Source: Pantoea sp. 18069
GTDB lineage: Bacteria > Pseudomonadota > Gammaproteobacteria > Burkholderiales > Burkholderiaceae_C
DNA: 64,000 nucleotides
NCBI RefSeq assembly: GCF_902706035.1
Contig: NZ_CACSJA010000003.1
Location: 124,001 to 188,000 of the forward strand
Direction of reading: 5' to 3'
Below the pieces are notes generated by a model that saw only the letters and a program-made list of their open reading frames with translations, did no database searches and was not told where the DNA came from. How positions within the stretch are numbered: the first letter of the stretch is position 1; each line of letters starts with the position of its first letter. The position numbers were made by a program, and so were the translations under genes. Positions 41,568 to 53,416 of the stretch are shown here, one piece after another.

Positions 41568-43020
41568 ATTTAGTTTTCAGCAGTTCGTTGACCTGGCCAG
41601 GATTGGCCTTGCCCTTGGAGGCCTTCATCACCTGGCCGACCAGTGCGTTGAAGGCCTTGTCCTTGCCCGCGCGGTACTGCTCGACGTTGCCGGGGTTGGC
41701 GGCGATGACTTCGTCGATGATGGCTTCCAGCGCTGCGCTGTCGTTCATCTGCTTGAGGCCCTTGGCTTCGATCACCGCGTCGACGTCCCCGGACAGGCCG
41801 TCCCCGGCTTCGCCGTCCCACAGCGCCTCGAACACCTGGCGCGCGGCGTTGTTGCTGATCGTGCCATCGGAGATGCGGGCGATGAGCGTGGCCAGCTGGG
41901 CGCTGCCCACCTTGGCGTCGGCAATGCCGATTTCCTCGGTGTTCAGGCGGCGCGAGATTTCGCCCATGATCCAGTTCGACGCCAGCTTGGCCTGGCCACA
42001 GGCCTTTGCCACGGCTTCGAAGTAGCTGGCCATGTCCTGGCTCTGGGTCAGCGTGGTCGCGTCGTACTCGGGCAGGCCGTAGTCGGCGACAAAGCGCGCG
42101 GCGCGCTGGCGCGGCAGCTCGGGCATGCCGGCGCGCACTGCGTCGACCCAGCTTTGCGCGACCACCAGCGGCGGCAGGTCGGGGTCGGGGAAGTAGCGGT
42201 AGTCGGCCGCGTCTTCCTTGGTGCGCATGGCACGCGTTTCGCCGGTGTCGGGATTGAACAGCACGGTGGCCTGCTGGATGCTGCGGCCGTCCTCGATCTC
42301 CTCGATCTGCCAGCGGATCTCGTAGTCGATCGCCTGCTGCATGTTCTTGAAGCTGTTGAGGTTCTTGATTTCACGGCGCGTGCCCAGCGGCCCGCCGGGC
42401 TTGCGCACGGAGACGTTGGCGTCGCAGCGAAAGCTCCCTTCCTGCATGTTGCCGTCGCAGATGCCTATCCAGGTCACGATCTTGTGCAGCTCGCGCGCAT
42501 AGGCCACGGCTTCCTCGGTCGAGCGCATGTCGGGCTGGGTGACGATTTCCAGCAGCGGCGTGCCGGCGCGGTTCAGGTCTATGCCCGACTGGCCGATGAA
42601 GTCCTCGTGCAGCGACTTGCCCGCGTCTTCTTCGAGGTGGGCGCGTTCCAGGCGCACGGTCTTCTTTTCCTCGCCGAGGAAGAACGACACTTCGCCGCCC
42701 TGCACGACGGGAATTTCGAACTGGCTGATCTGGTAGCCCTTGGGCAGGTCGGGGTAGAAGTAGTTCTTGCGCGCGAAGATGCTGCGCGGCGCAATCTTCG
42801 AGCCCAGCGCCAGGCCGAGCTTGATGGCGCACTCGACGGCCTTCTTGTTCATCACCGGCAGCGTGCCGGGCAGCGCCATGTCGACGGCGCAGGCCTGGGT
42901 GTTGGGCTCGGCGCCGAAGGCCGTGGCCGCACGGCTGAAGATCTTCGACTGGGTCGCGAGCTGGGCATGGGTTTCGAAGCCGATGACGACTTCGTAACCG
43001 TGAATGAGTTTGGCGGTCAT
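41554..43020 (-). CDS. gatB: Asp/Glu-tRNA(Asn/Gln) amidotransferase subunit B
   Basis: A 488-residue subunit that binds tRNA and phosphorylates the misacylated Glu or Asp. Signatures: [71 protein letters not shown] and FPDPDLPPL; the C-terminal YqeY domain ends with [16 protein letters not shown]. Last gene of gatC-gatA-gatB. Confidence 0.98.
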   Translation of the reverse strand: MTAKLIHGYEVVIGFETHAQLATQSKIFSRAATAFGAEPNTQACAVDMALPGTLPVMNKKAVECAIKLGLALGSKIAPRSIFARKNYFYPDLPKGYQISQFEIPVVQGGEVSFFLGEEKKTVRLERAHLEEDAGKSLHEDFIGQSGIDLNRAGTPLLEIVTQPDMRSTEEAVAYARELHKIVTWIGICDGNMQEGSFRCDANVSVRKPGGPLGTRREIKNLNSFKNMQQAIDYEIRWQIEEIEDGRSIQQATVLFNPDTGETRAMRTKEDAADYRYFPDPDLPPLVVAQSWVDAVRAGMPELPRQRAARFVADYGLPEYDATTLTQSQDMASYFEAVAKACGQAKLASNWIMGEISRRLNTEEIGIADAKVGSAQLATLIARISDGTISNNAARQVFEALWDGEAGDGLSGDVDAVIEAKGLKQMNDSAALEAIIDEVIAANPGNVEQYRAGKDKAFNALVGQVMKASKGKANPGQVNELLKTKLAPP

Positions 43021-43044
43021 GGGTAAGTGGTTCTCCCGGCGTGA

Positions 43045-44562
<1,518 letters not shown>

Positions 44563-44574
44563 GCGGGGAAAGCC

Positions 44575-44874
44575 TTACTCAATCACTTTGGGAACCAGGA
44601 ACAGGCCGCGCTCGACGGCTGGCGCATTGCTCTGGTTGGCTTCGCGGTTATTCGGCTCGCTGGCAATGTCCTCGCGCAGGCGCAATTGCACGTCCTCGAT
44701 GGCCGCCACGGGGTGGGACAGCGGCGCAATGCCCGAAGTATCCACAGCCTGCATCTTCTCGACGATGCCGAAGAAGCCGTTGAGCTGGGCGAGCATGCGC
44801 TCACTCTCGGTGGAGGATAGTTCAAGCCGTGCCAGATTGGCGATGCGCTCGATGTCTTGAGAGGTCAGTGCCAT
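44575..44874 (-). CDS. gatC: Asp/Glu-tRNA(Asn/Gln) amidotransferase subunit C
   Basis: A 99-residue helper subunit that wraps around GatA and GatB. Typical start [20 protein letters not shown] and the [20 protein letters not shown] and [20 protein letters not shown] tail. First gene of the operon, divergent from mreB. Confidence 0.96.
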   Translation of the reverse strand: MALTSQDIERIANLARLELSSTESERMLAQLNGFFGIVEKMQAVDTSGIAPLSHPVAAIEDVQLRLREDIASEPNNREANQSNAPAVERGLFLVPKVIE

Positions 44875-45085
44875 AGGGTTTTAGAAAGAGGAAACCAGAA
44901 GTAAAGCTGTGATCCGGGTCAAGTCGGCAGGGGTTATTCACAGGGGATACGGTATTATCTCGGCTTTGCCGCATTACCATCTTTTGAGGCGGTATTTGCG
45001 GCATTGAACCCAATTGCACTCCCACCCCCCCTGATACCTGGCGATGGCCGGCCGACGCGCCGACCGTGCCTGAGAGGACTTTTGA
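44875..45085. promoter_or_regulatory. Divergent promoter region gatC / mreB
   Basis: 211 bases, AT-richer around 44930-44995, separating the divergent gatCAB and mreBCD operons. A TATTAT at 44953-44958 could be a -10 box for mreB; matching -35 boxes are not clear. No terminator or operator recognised. Confidence 0.45.
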
Positions 45086-46129
<1,044 letters not shown>

Positions 46130-46234
46130 GCCGCGAGGCTGCACGGACTGCGGTGAACGGCGAGGAGTGAAACCCATGGCTGCGCAAGACTCCCTACTGC
46201 CTGTGGCAACGCCGGCAGCGCCGAGGTTCGTCTG

Positions 46235-47236
46235 ATGTCGGTGGAAACTCTGGACCGGCGCGTGCCTTCCCTGTTTCGCCAGGGGCCGTCGGCGCTGTCG
46301 CAGCTGGCTTTCTACAGCGCCTTGGCGCTGTTTCTGATGGTGGCCGACGCACGCTTCAAGCTCACCGAGCCGGTGCGCCAGGTCGTCGCCAGCGTGCTCT
46401 ATCCCGTGCAGTGGCTGATGGTTCAGCCCGTCGCGCTGGTCAATCAGGGCGCGGGCTACCTGCAGTCGCTCGAACAGGCCCAGGCCCAGACCCGCGCGGC
46501 CGACCAGCGGCTGGTACAGATCGCGCAAAGCGCGCACCTGTCGGAACAATTGCTCGAAGAGAACCTGCATCTGCGCGCCTTGCTGGCGCTGCGCGATCAC
46601 CTGGTCAGCCCCGGCCAGGCGGCCGAAGTGGTGCACGACACGCCCGACCCCTATACCCGCCGCGTGGTGATCGACCGGGGCCAGACCTCGCAGATCGTGC
46701 TGGGCTCGCCGGTGCTCGATGCCAACGGCGTGCTGGGCCAGGTCACGCGGGTCTATCCGCTGCGCAGCGAAGTCACGCTGCTGATCGACCGTGACCAGGC
46801 GATTCCCGTCTTCAACCCGCGCACCGGCGCGCGCAGCGTCGCCTATGGCGATCCGTCGCCCGGGGGCGGCGGCAGCATAGAGCTGCGCTTCGTGCCGAGC
46901 AACGCCGATGTGGTCGAGGGCGATCTGCTGACCACCAGCGGCGTCGACGGCGTCTATCCCGCGGGCATTCCGGTGGCGCGCGTGCTGCGCGTCGAGCACC
47001 GCGCCGATTCTGCGTTCTCGCGCATCTATTGCGAGCCCATGGCCCGTGTCCAGCAGGTGCGCCATGTGCTCGTGCTGCCGCCGCTGGCGCTGGCGGCCGC
47101 GGACGATGCACCCGCGGCCCAGTCGAGCGCGCTGGCGGCGCCTGCGGCCAAGGCGCCGGCAGCGGGCGCGACCGCCGCACCCAAGCCGGCCGCGGCCAAA
47201 CCCGCAGCCCCCGTGCGCCAGGAGACTTCGCGATGA
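46235..47236 (+). CDS. mreC: Rod shape-determining protein MreC
   Basis: A 333-residue periplasmic protein anchored by one helix (ALSQLAFYSALALFLMVADA), followed by a coiled coil (SLEQAQAQTRAADQRLVQIA) and two beta domains with the family motifs VVIDRGQTSQIVLGSPVLDA, GVLGQVTRVYPLRSEVTLLI and GDLLTTSGVDGVYPAGIPVA. The Ala/Pro-rich tail (about 290-333) is low-complexity. It links MreB to PBP2. Its stop overlaps the mreD start (ATGA). Confidence 0.97.
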   Translation: MSVETLDRRVPSLFRQGPSALSQLAFYSALALFLMVADARFKLTEPVRQVVASVLYPVQWLMVQPVALVNQGAGYLQSLEQAQAQTRAADQRLVQIAQSAHLSEQLLEENLHLRALLALRDHLVSPGQAAEVVHDTPDPYTRRVVIDRGQTSQIVLGSPVLDANGVLGQVTRVYPLRSEVTLLIDRDQAIPVFNPRTGARSVAYGDPSPGGGGSIELRFVPSNADVVEGDLLTTSGVDGVYPAGIPVARVLRVEHRADSAFSRIYCEPMARVQQVRHVLVLPPLALAAADDAPAAQSSALAAPAAKAPAAGATAAPKPAAAKPAAPVRQETSR

Positions 47237-47751
47237 TCATGCCGCGCGGCCAGCCATTGCTGCTGCCGGTCAACCCGGTGTTCATGGGCGCGAGCCTGGT
47301 CGCGGCGCTGGCCATCAACATGCTGCCGCTGGGCCGCGTGGCCTGGATGCCCGACATGCTGATGCTGCTGCTCGCTTTCTGGAGCGTGCACCAGCCGCAG
47401 CGCGTGGGCATGGGCCTGGCCTTCATCTTCGGCCTGTGCATGGACGTGCAGCACAGCGCGCTGCTGGGCCAGCACGCGCTGGTCTATTGCCTGCTGGTGT
47501 TTGGCGCCGTGAGCGTGCGGCGGCGCCTGCTGTGGTTCAGCCTGCCGGTGCAGGCGCTGCAGATGCTGCCGCTGTTCTTCCTGGCCCATGCCGTGGCGCT
47601 GATCGTGCGCCTGATCGGCGGCGGCGTCTTTCCCGGCTGGAGCATGGTCATCGCGCCGGTCGTCGAGGCCCTGCTCTGGCCGTTGATCAGCGGCTTGCTG
47701 CTCGCGCCGCAGCGGCGCGCGCCCGACGCCGACGAAAACCGGCCCCTGTGA
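47233..47751 (+). CDS. mreD: Rod shape-determining protein MreD
   Basis: A 172-residue inner-membrane protein with five or six helices. The segments PDMLMLLLAFWSVHQPQRVG and GLAFIFGLCMDVQHSALLGQ are the MreD signature. It completes the MreCD-PBP2 complex. ATG overlaps the mreC stop. Confidence 0.95.
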   Translation: MIMPRGQPLLLPVNPVFMGASLVAALAINMLPLGRVAWMPDMLMLLLAFWSVHQPQRVGMGLAFIFGLCMDVQHSALLGQHALVYCLLVFGAVSVRRRLLWFSLPVQALQMLPLFFLAHAVALIVRLIGGGVFPGWSMVIAPVVEALLWPLISGLLLAPQRRAPDADENRPL

Positions 47752-47817
47752 GCAAATGGTGCGCATGATGCTCTGGCCTGCCTTGGATAGCGCGCGGCGC
47801 CGCGGGAGGGCCGCCGC

Positions 47818-50637
47818 ATGATGGAAGTGCTCGACTCCGAAGCCGAACAGTCGCGCTTTCGCCTGCGCATCTGGGTGGTCGCGGTCGTGGTGCTGCTCGC
47901 GTTCTGCCTGCTGGTCTGGCGGCTGCTGGTGCTGCAGGTGGTGCGCCACGAAGACCTGGCCGAACGCGCCGAAAGCAACCGCACGGCGGTCGTGCCCATC
48001 GTGCCCAACCGCGGCCAGATCCTCGACCGCAACGGGGTGGTGCTCGCGACCAATTACGCCGCCTATACGCTGGAGATCACGCGCGCCAAGGTCAAGGACC
48101 TCGAAGCCACGATAGACGAGCTCGCGACGCTGGTCGAGATCACGCCGCGCGACCGGCGCAAGTTCAAGCGCCTGGTCGAGGACTCGAAGAACTTCGAGTC
48201 GCTGCCCATACGCACCCGGCTGAGCGACGAGGAAGTCGCGCACTTCGCGGCCCAGCGCTACCGCTTCCCCGGCGTGGACATCAAGGCCCGGCTGTTTCGC
48301 TCCTACCCGCTCGAAGAGACCGCCAGCCATGTGATCGGCTACATCGGCCGCATCAACCCGCGCGAGAAGGAAGCGCTCGAGGACTCCGAGCATGCGGCCA
48401 ACTACCGCGGCACCGAAGTCATAGGCAAGCTGGGCATAGAGCAAAGCTACGAGCAGGACCTGCACGGCCTGACCGGCTGGGAGCAGCTCGAGACCTCGGC
48501 CGGCGGCTACGCGGTGCGCAAGCTCGGCAGCCGCGCCGCGACGCCGGGCGACAGCCTGGTGCTGTCGCTCGATATCCGCCTGCAGCGCATGGTCGAGCAG
48601 CTCTACGGCAATCGCCGCGGCGCGCTGGTCGCCATCGACCCGCGCAATGGCGAAGTGCTGGCCATGGTCAGCCGCCCGGCGTTCGACCTGAACCTGTTCG
48701 TCGACGGCATCGACCAGGAAAGCTGGGCGCAGCTCAACGAGTCCATAGACCGGCCCATGCTCAACCGCGCGCTGCGCGGTACCTACCCGCCGGGCTCGAC
48801 CTACAAGCCTTTCATGGCGCTGGGCGCGCTCGAACGGGGCGCGCGCCGTCCCGACAGCATCACGCAGGACAATGGCAGCTGGACCTTCGGCGGCCATACG
48901 TTCCGCAGCGGCCACCCCAACGGCCCGGTGGACCTGCACCGCGCCATCGTCAAGTCGAGCAACGTGTATTTCTACCAGCTGGCCAACGACATGGGCGTCG
49001 ATGCGATGCACGACTTCATGAAGCCGCTGGGCTTTGGCCAGATCACGGGCCTGGACGTGCGCGGCGAAGTGCGCGGCGTGCTGCCCAGCCAGGAGTGGAA
49101 GCGCAACACCTACAAGCGCCCCGAGCAGAAGAAATGGTATGCGGGTGAAACCATTTCACTGGGCATTGGCCAGGGCTACAACAACTTCACGCTGCTGCAG
49201 CTCGCGCATGCAACCGCGACGCTGGCCAACAGCGGCGTCAAGCACCAGCCCCACCTGGGCCTGGGCAAGATCGATGCGCTGAGCCGGCGCTACCAGCAGC
49301 TGCCGCAGCCCGCGGGCATAGACCTGGGCTATAAACCGCAGAACGTCGAGGCCGTGCGCCGCGCGGTCGCGGCCGTCACGGTCGACGGCACGGCGCGCGG
49401 CATCTTCATGGGCGCGCCCTATGCCTCGGCCGGCAAGACCGGCACGGCCCAGGCCGTGGGCGTAGGCCAGAAGGAAAAATACAATGCGGCCAAGCTCACC
49501 GAGTACCAGCGCGACCATTCGCTCTACATGGCCTACGCCCCGGCCGACAAGCCGACGATAGCGCTCGCGCTGATCGTCGAGAACGCGGGCTTTGGCGGCG
49601 TGGCCGCGGCGCCTATCGCGCGCCGGGTGTTCGACTACTGGCTGCTGGGCCAGTACCCGAGCGAGGAAGACATGGCCGCGGTGCGCGCCGGCCAGGCGCG
49701 CGTGCCCATAGGCCAGCCGCGCCGCGCGAACGACATCGCCGTGCCCGCCGACAGCATCGTGCTCGAAGGCCTGCCGCGCAGGACACTGCCCGACCCCTTT
49801 CCACCCGCACCTGCGGCCGCCCCCGCCCATGCGCCCGATGAACGCGCGGATGCGCTCGCTGGCCGGCTGACCGAAGAATTCGGCCGGCGGCGCTTCATGC
49901 GCAATGCGGCCCTGGTCGAAGAACAGCACGCGGTCGGCGACTTCGCGCGCGAAGCCCATCTCATGGGTCACGACGATCATCGTCATGCCCGCGCGCGCGA
50001 GCTCGCGCATCACGTCCAGTACCTCCTGCACCATTTCGGGGTCCAGCGCCGATGTCGGCTCGTCGAACAGCATCACCTTGGGGTTCATCGCCAGCGCGCG
50101 CGCAATGGCCACGCGCTGCTGCTGTCCGCCCGACAGCTGCCACGGGTATTTGGCGCCATGCTCCTGCAGGCCCACGCGGCGCAGCAAGGCCATGGCCTGC
50201 GCATTGGCCTGGGCGCGCGGCGTCCTGTGGATGCGCCGCGGCGCCAGCGTCAGGTTGTCGAGCACCGTCAGGTGGCCGAACAGGTTGAACTGCTGGAACA
50301 CCATGCCCACGTCGGTGCGCTGCTGCTGCAGCGTGGCTTCATGCGGCCCCACGGGCACGCCGGCGATGGTGATCGTGCCGCTGTCGTGCGGCTCGAGCCG
50401 GTTGATGGCGCGCAGCAGCGTCGATTTGCCCGAGCCCGAAGCGCCGATGATCACGCTGACTTCGCCGCTGCGAAACTGCGTCGAGACCTCGCACAGCACG
50501 GGCTGCGGGCCAAACGATTTGCAGACCCGGTCGATGACGATGTAGGGCGCGGCGCTCATTGCGACCGGCCTTCGATGTCGAAGCGGTACTCGATGGCCTG
50601 GGTCGCCTGGGTCACGAGCGTGGTCAGCACCAGGTAG
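47818..50637 (+). CDS. mrdA: Penicillin-binding protein 2 with an abnormal read-through C-terminus
   Basis: Transpeptidase for lateral wall growth. Parts in order: cytoplasmic start, helix [17 protein letters not shown], dimerisation/pedestal region ([20 protein letters not shown]), and transpeptidase with STYK at Ser327 ([14 protein letters not shown]), SSN ([10 protein letters not shown]) and KTG near residue 540 ([12 protein letters not shown]). The conserved protein ends near residue 625-660 ([13 protein letters not shown], then a Pro/Ala tail), close to the 633 residues of the E. coli protein. No stop follows. The frame runs on about 280 codons, antisense to the ABC ATPase gene, to a stop at 50635. 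Whether this extension is made is unknown; see findings. The usual neighbour rodA is absent. Confidence 0.85.
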   Translation: MMEVLDSEAEQSRFRLRIWVVAVVVLLAFCLLVWRLLVLQVVRHEDLAERAESNRTAVVPIVPNRGQILDRNGVVLATNYAAYTLEITRAKVKDLEATIDELATLVEITPRDRRKFKRLVEDSKNFESLPIRTRLSDEEVAHFAAQRYRFPGVDIKARLFRSYPLEETASHVIGYIGRINPREKEALEDSEHAANYRGTEVIGKLGIEQSYEQDLHGLTGWEQLETSAGGYAVRKLGSRAATPGDSLVLSLDIRLQRMVEQLYGNRRGALVAIDPRNGEVLAMVSRPAFDLNLFVDGIDQESWAQLNESIDRPMLNRALRGTYPPGSTYKPFMALGALERGARRPDSITQDNGSWTFGGHTFRSGHPNGPVDLHRAIVKSSNVYFYQLANDMGVDAMHDFMKPLGFGQITGLDVRGEVRGVLPSQEWKRNTYKRPEQKKWYAGETISLGIGQGYNNFTLLQLAHATATLANSGVKHQPHLGLGKIDALSRRYQQLPQPAGIDLGYKPQNVEAVRRAVAAVTVDGTARGIFMGAPYASAGKTGTAQAVGVGQKEKYNAAKLTEYQRDHSLYMAYAPADKPTIALALIVENAGFGGVAAAPIARRVFDYWLLGQYPSEEDMAAVRAGQARVPIGQPRRANDIAVPADSIVLEGLPRRTLPDPFPPAPAAAPAHAPDERADALAGRLTEEFGRRRFMRNAALVEEQHAVGDFAREAHLMGHDDHRHARARELAHHVQYLLHHFGVQRRCRLVEQHHLGVHRQRARNGHALLLSARQLPRVFGAMLLQAHAAQQGHGLRIGLGARRPVDAPRRQRQVVEHRQVAEQVELLEHHAHVGALLLQRGFMRPHGHAGDGDRAAVVRLEPVDGAQQRRFARARSADDHADFAAAKLRRDLAQHGLRAKRFADPVDDDVGRGAHCDRPSMSKRYSMAWVAWVTSVVSTR
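49156..50559 (-). CDS. Polar amino-acid ABC importer ATPase with abnormal read-through C-terminus
   Basis: Starts [20 protein letters not shown] at 50559. Walker [11 protein letters not shown]-loop [12 protein letters not shown], signature [17 protein letters not shown], Walker [16 protein letters not shown], and switch His in [16 protein letters not shown]: the GlnQ/HisP type. The normal protein (about 242 residues) ends at [10 protein letters not shown] near 49840. There is no stop there. The frame continues 228 codons, antisense to mrdA, to 49156. The start overlaps the permease stop by four bases. The conserved part alone would be a full-length ATPase. Confidence 0.82.
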   Translation of the reverse strand: MSAAPYIVIDRVCKSFGPQPVLCEVSTQFRSGEVSVIIGASGSGKSTLLRAINRLEPHDSGTITIAGVPVGPHEATLQQQRTDVGMVFQQFNLFGHLTVLDNLTLAPRRIHRTPRAQANAQAMALLRRVGLQEHGAKYPWQLSGGQQQRVAIARALAMNPKVMLFDEPTSALDPEMVQEVLDVMRELARAGMTMIVVTHEMGFAREVADRVLFFDQGRIAHEAPPAEFFGQPASERIRAFIGRMGGGGRRCGWKGVGQCPARQAFEHDAVGGHGDVVRAARLAYGHARLAGAHRGHVFLARVLAQQPVVEHPARDRRRGHAAKARVLDDQRERYRRLVGRGVGHVERMVALVLGELGRIVFFLLAYAHGLGRAGLAGRGIGRAHEDAARRAVDRDGRDRAAHGLDVLRFIAQVYARGLRQLLVAPAQRIDLAQAQVGLVLDAAVGQRRGCMRELQQREVVVALANAQ

Positions 50638-51338
50638 GTCAGCGCCACCGTGGTCAGCGTCGCGATCGGCTGGAACGTCACCGACTGGATGCGGTGGCCG
50701 ACGTTGGTCAGCTCGACCACGCCGATCGCATAGGCCAGCGACGAGTCCTTGAGCAGCGCGACGAAGTTGCTGACCAGCGGCGGCAGCGCCATCTTGAACG
50801 CCTGGGGCATGACCACGTCGAGGAACACATGGCGCCGGCCCAGGCCCAGCGCGCGCGCGGCCTCGGTCTGGCCCAGGGGCACGGCGAGCAGGCCCGCGCG
50901 TATCGCTTCGCTGTTGTAGGCGCCCGCGTTGAGGCCCAGCGCGAGCACGGCGGCCGCGAACTCCGGCAGACGCAGGCCGGGCACGAGCAGCGGCAGGGCG
51001 AAATAGACGAACAGGATCTGCACCAGCAGCGGCGTGCCGCGTATCACCCAGAGGTAAAAGCGCGCGACCCAGCGCAGCAGCGCCCAGCGCGAAGTGCGCG
51101 CCAGCGCCGTGGCCGTGCCCAGCACCAGCCCCACGGCGCCGCTGACCAGCGTCAGCCACAGCGTGGTGCGCGCGCCTTCGGCAAAGGTCTGCGCGTTCGA
51201 GCCTATGGGTTCGGGCAGCCAGGAAAACAATCTGCCCAGCGTGGCAACGACCAGCACCAGCAACAGCAGCGCCGTGACCAGCGTCGCATTGCTGCGCTGC
51301 AGACGCGTCCAGTGCGCGGGCCAGAAAGCGATGGGCAT
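50556..51338 (-). CDS. Polar amino-acid ABC importer permease
   Basis: A 260-residue HisQM-type permease with five helices. The ATPase-docking EAA loop reads [29 protein letters not shown], and [16 protein letters not shown] is a further family signature. It probably works as a homodimer, since only one permease gene is present. ATG at 51338; 25 bases downstream of the binding-protein gene. Confidence 0.93.
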   Translation of the reverse strand: MPIAFWPAHWTRLQRSNATLVTALLLLVLVVATLGRLFSWLPEPIGSNAQTFAEGARTTLWLTLVSGAVGLVLGTATALARTSRWALLRWVARFYLWVIRGTPLLVQILFVYFALPLLVPGLRLPEFAAAVLALGLNAGAYNSEAIRAGLLAVPLGQTEAARALGLGRRHVFLDVVMPQAFKMALPPLVSNFVALLKDSSLAYAIGVVELTNVGHRIQSVTFQPIATLTTVALTYLVLTTLVTQATQAIEYRFDIEGRSQ

Positions 51339-51363
51339 GGGGGGCCTCGGGCGTGCGGCCGGG

Positions 51364-52137
51364 TCAGCGGCCGGCCGGGCAGCGTATGTCTTCCTGGAAG
51401 TACTTCTGCGATACCTTCGCATAGCTGCCGTCGGCCATCACCGCCTGCAGCGCCTGCGACCAGGCATCGGCCAGGCCGGTATTGCCCAGTGCCATGGCCG
51501 CGGCAATGCGCTCGACGGTCACCATCTCGCCCAGGTGAAAGCCGGCCTTGGGCGATTTGCGCAGCAACTCCTTGGCGACGAAGCGGTCGGTGACCATGGC
51601 ATCGACGCGTTTGGAGACCAGCGCGTTGCGTGCATCGGTATCGGCGGGGAAGTTCTTCACCGACTGGATGCCCGGCAGGCGCTGGACTTCGGCCGCATAG
51701 GTGGTGCCGGTCTGCACCGAGACGGTCTTGCCCGCGAGGTCCCCGGCGCTGCGCAGCGTCGGCGTCATCGAGACGATGGTGCCGCCCGAGCAGTAGTGCG
51801 GGGCGGCGAAGGTCACGGCCCTGGCGCGCTCTTCGGTGATCGCGTGCGAGGCGATCACCACGTCCCAGCGGTCCTGCTGCAGGCCGGTGAGCAGGGCGTC
51901 GAAGCTCAGCGTCTTCCACTGGGGCGTCAGGCCCATCTTGCGCGCCACGAGTTCGGCGACTTCGACTTCGAAGCCCGTGAGCTGCTTGCCCTGGAAGAAA
52001 TTGAACGGCGCGTAGTGGCCCTCGGTCGCGATCAGCAGCGTGCCGTCCTTGCGCACCGCCTCCAGCGGCCGCGCCTGCACGGCGGTGGCGGCCACGCACA
52101 GCGCGACCGCGAGGGTGAAGGTAGGCAGAATCTTCAT
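51364..52137 (-). CDS. Periplasmic amino-acid-binding protein of the ABC importer
   Basis: A 257-residue SBP (family 3): signal peptide ending AVQARP, then LLIATEGHYAPFNFFQGKQL, GFEVEVAELVARKMGL, DVVIASHAITEERARAVTFA and SVQTGTTYAAEVQRLPGIQS. ATG at 52137 behind AGGAGATG. Ligand not determinable, probably a polar or basic amino acid. First gene of the importer operon. Confidence 0.92.
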   Translation of the reverse strand: MKILPTFTLAVALCVAATAVQARPLEAVRKDGTLLIATEGHYAPFNFFQGKQLTGFEVEVAELVARKMGLTPQWKTLSFDALLTGLQQDRWDVVIASHAITEERARAVTFAAPHYCSGGTIVSMTPTLRSAGDLAGKTVSVQTGTTYAAEVQRLPGIQSVKNFPADTDARNALVSKRVDAMVTDRFVAKELLRKSPKAGFHLGEMVTVERIAAAMALGNTGLADAWSQALQAVMADGSYAKVSQKYFQEDIRCPAGR

Positions 52138-52292
52138 GCGCATCTCCTGGAAGGCCGGGCCTGGGCCCTGCTGCCATCATTGCGCGCGCAGCGGGCGCCG
52201 CGCAACACGGCTAAACCCGCATAGGCTTGCTGTGCAAGGCCTGAAGAAAGTGCAAGCGCTTGCTGACTTTATGGGTATTGCCGGCCGGAAAC

Positions 52293-53051
52293 TCAGCGCA
52301 GGAAAGCGTCGTAGCCGGTCTTGAGGATCAGCACGCTGACCACGAGGATGAAGATGCTGCGCACGAAGCCCGTGCCGTGGCGCAAGGCCATGTGGGTGCC
52401 GAGCACGCTGCCCGCCACATTCGCCAGCGCCAGCGGAAGCGCGAAATGCCACCAGACATGGCCTTTGAGGCTGAACAGCACGATCGCCGCGATGTTGGTC
52501 GCGATATTGAGCAGCTTGGCCGAGACCGACGCGTTGAGAAAGTCATAGCCCAGCAGGCGCACGAACAGGAAGACGAAGAAGCTGCCCGTGCCCGGGCCGA
52601 AGAAGCCGTCGTAGAAGCCTATGACCAGGCCTATGGTGCAGGCGACCAGGGTTTCGGCGCGGCCCGCGAAGCGCGGTGCGTGGTTGCGGCCCATGTCCTT
52701 TTTGAGCAACGTATAGACAAGCACCAGGACCAGCACCAGCGGCAGCAGCTTGCGCAGGAAGTTCGATGAGATGACTGTGACCGCCCAGGCGCCCGCGAAC
52801 GAGCCCGCGAAGCTGACCGCGATGGCCGGCGTCAGCGCGGCCCAGGGAATCCGCACCCGGCGGCCGTACTGCCAGGCCGACATGGTCGTGCCCCAGACCG
52901 ATGCGCTCTTGCCCGTGCCCAGCAGCGTGGCCGGGGACGCATGGGGAAACGCCGCGAAAATCGCCGGCACGAGGATCAGCCCACCCCCGCCGACGATGGC
53001 ATCCACGAACCCGGCCAGCATCGAGGCCAGCGAAACAAAGAGCCATTCCAT
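52293..53051 (-). CDS. TauE/SafE-family (TSUP) permease
   Basis: A 252-residue inner-membrane protein with eight helices. The repeat motif is seen twice: FVDAIVGGGGLILVPAIFAA and GFYDGFFGPGTGSFFVFLFV. Members export sulfite, sulfonates or other organic anions; substrate unknown. The start at 53051 follows a hairpin terminator-like structure by 55 bases. Confidence 0.9.
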   Translation of the reverse strand: MEWLFVSLASMLAGFVDAIVGGGGLILVPAIFAAFPHASPATLLGTGKSASVWGTTMSAWQYGRRVRIPWAALTPAIAVSFAGSFAGAWAVTVISSNFLRKLLPLVLVLVLVYTLLKKDMGRNHAPRFAGRAETLVACTIGLVIGFYDGFFGPGTGSFFVFLFVRLLGYDFLNASVSAKLLNIATNIAAIVLFSLKGHVWWHFALPLALANVAGSVLGTHMALRHGTGFVRSIFILVVSVLILKTGYDAFLR

Positions 53052-53106
53052 AGGGCCGAGATTGTCGCACCGCCGGCGTGCACGCCAGACGGTGCAGGGA
53101 CCAATA

Positions 53107-53133
53107 AAAAAGCGCCGGACTCGCCGGCGCTTT
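53107..53133 (-). terminator. Terminator-like hairpin in the leader of the TauE/SafE gene
   Basis: Perfect 10-bp stem AAAGCGCCGG / CCGGCGCTTT with a 5-base loop. On the minus strand it is followed by TTTTTTATTGG. It lies upstream of the TauE/SafE start codon (53051) with no other minus-strand gene above it, so it may be a leader attenuator or the end of a short unannotated transcript. Confidence 0.6.
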
Positions 53134-53247
53134 GGAAAGGCATCTCGTTGTATGCTTTTTGAATATTGGTCTATTTCTATGTCGAGTAGTCTCCTCGGCC
53201 CCTCTTCGTCGCACCGAGGTGCACTTGAGTGCCTGGACTTTAATGCC

Positions 53248-53264
53248 TGCACCCGCTTGGTGCA
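53248..53264. promoter_or_regulatory. NtrC-binding site upstream of amtB
   Basis: TGCACCCGCTTGGTGCA: a GCAC-N7-GTGC palindrome matching the NtrC consensus. It lies about 100 bases upstream of the sigma-54 promoter, the usual enhancer distance. Related weaker half-sites (GCACCGAGGTGC at 53211, GAGGTGCAT at 53278) flank it. Confidence 0.65.
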
Positions 53265-53359
53265 TTGGGACTTTCCCGAGGTGCATACCCATCCAGGGGA
53301 GCGCCAATGTGTATTAGGTGTGACAGTTTGAAACGCAGTGCCGGCGTCTGTGCTTGTTT

Positions 53360-53374
53360 TGGCACGCCCTGTGC
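53360..53374 (+). promoter_or_regulatory. Sigma-54 promoter of amtB
   Basis: TGGCACG-CCCT-GTGC, with GG and GC spaced 10 bases apart as in the -24/-12 consensus (TGGCACG-N4-TTGC), one base off. The start of transcription would be about 53386, leaving a leader of about 30 bases to the amtB ATG at 53417. This rules out the upstream ATG at 53354 as the start. Confidence 0.7.
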
Positions 53375-53416
53375 TTGCGTTCCTGCCAGCAACCACTCTT
53401 TCCCGGAAGGCATGGC

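Noticed and set aside
53354-53416. Upstream ATG of amtB at 53354
   Set aside because: It lies upstream of the predicted transcription start (about 53386) and has no ribosome-binding site.
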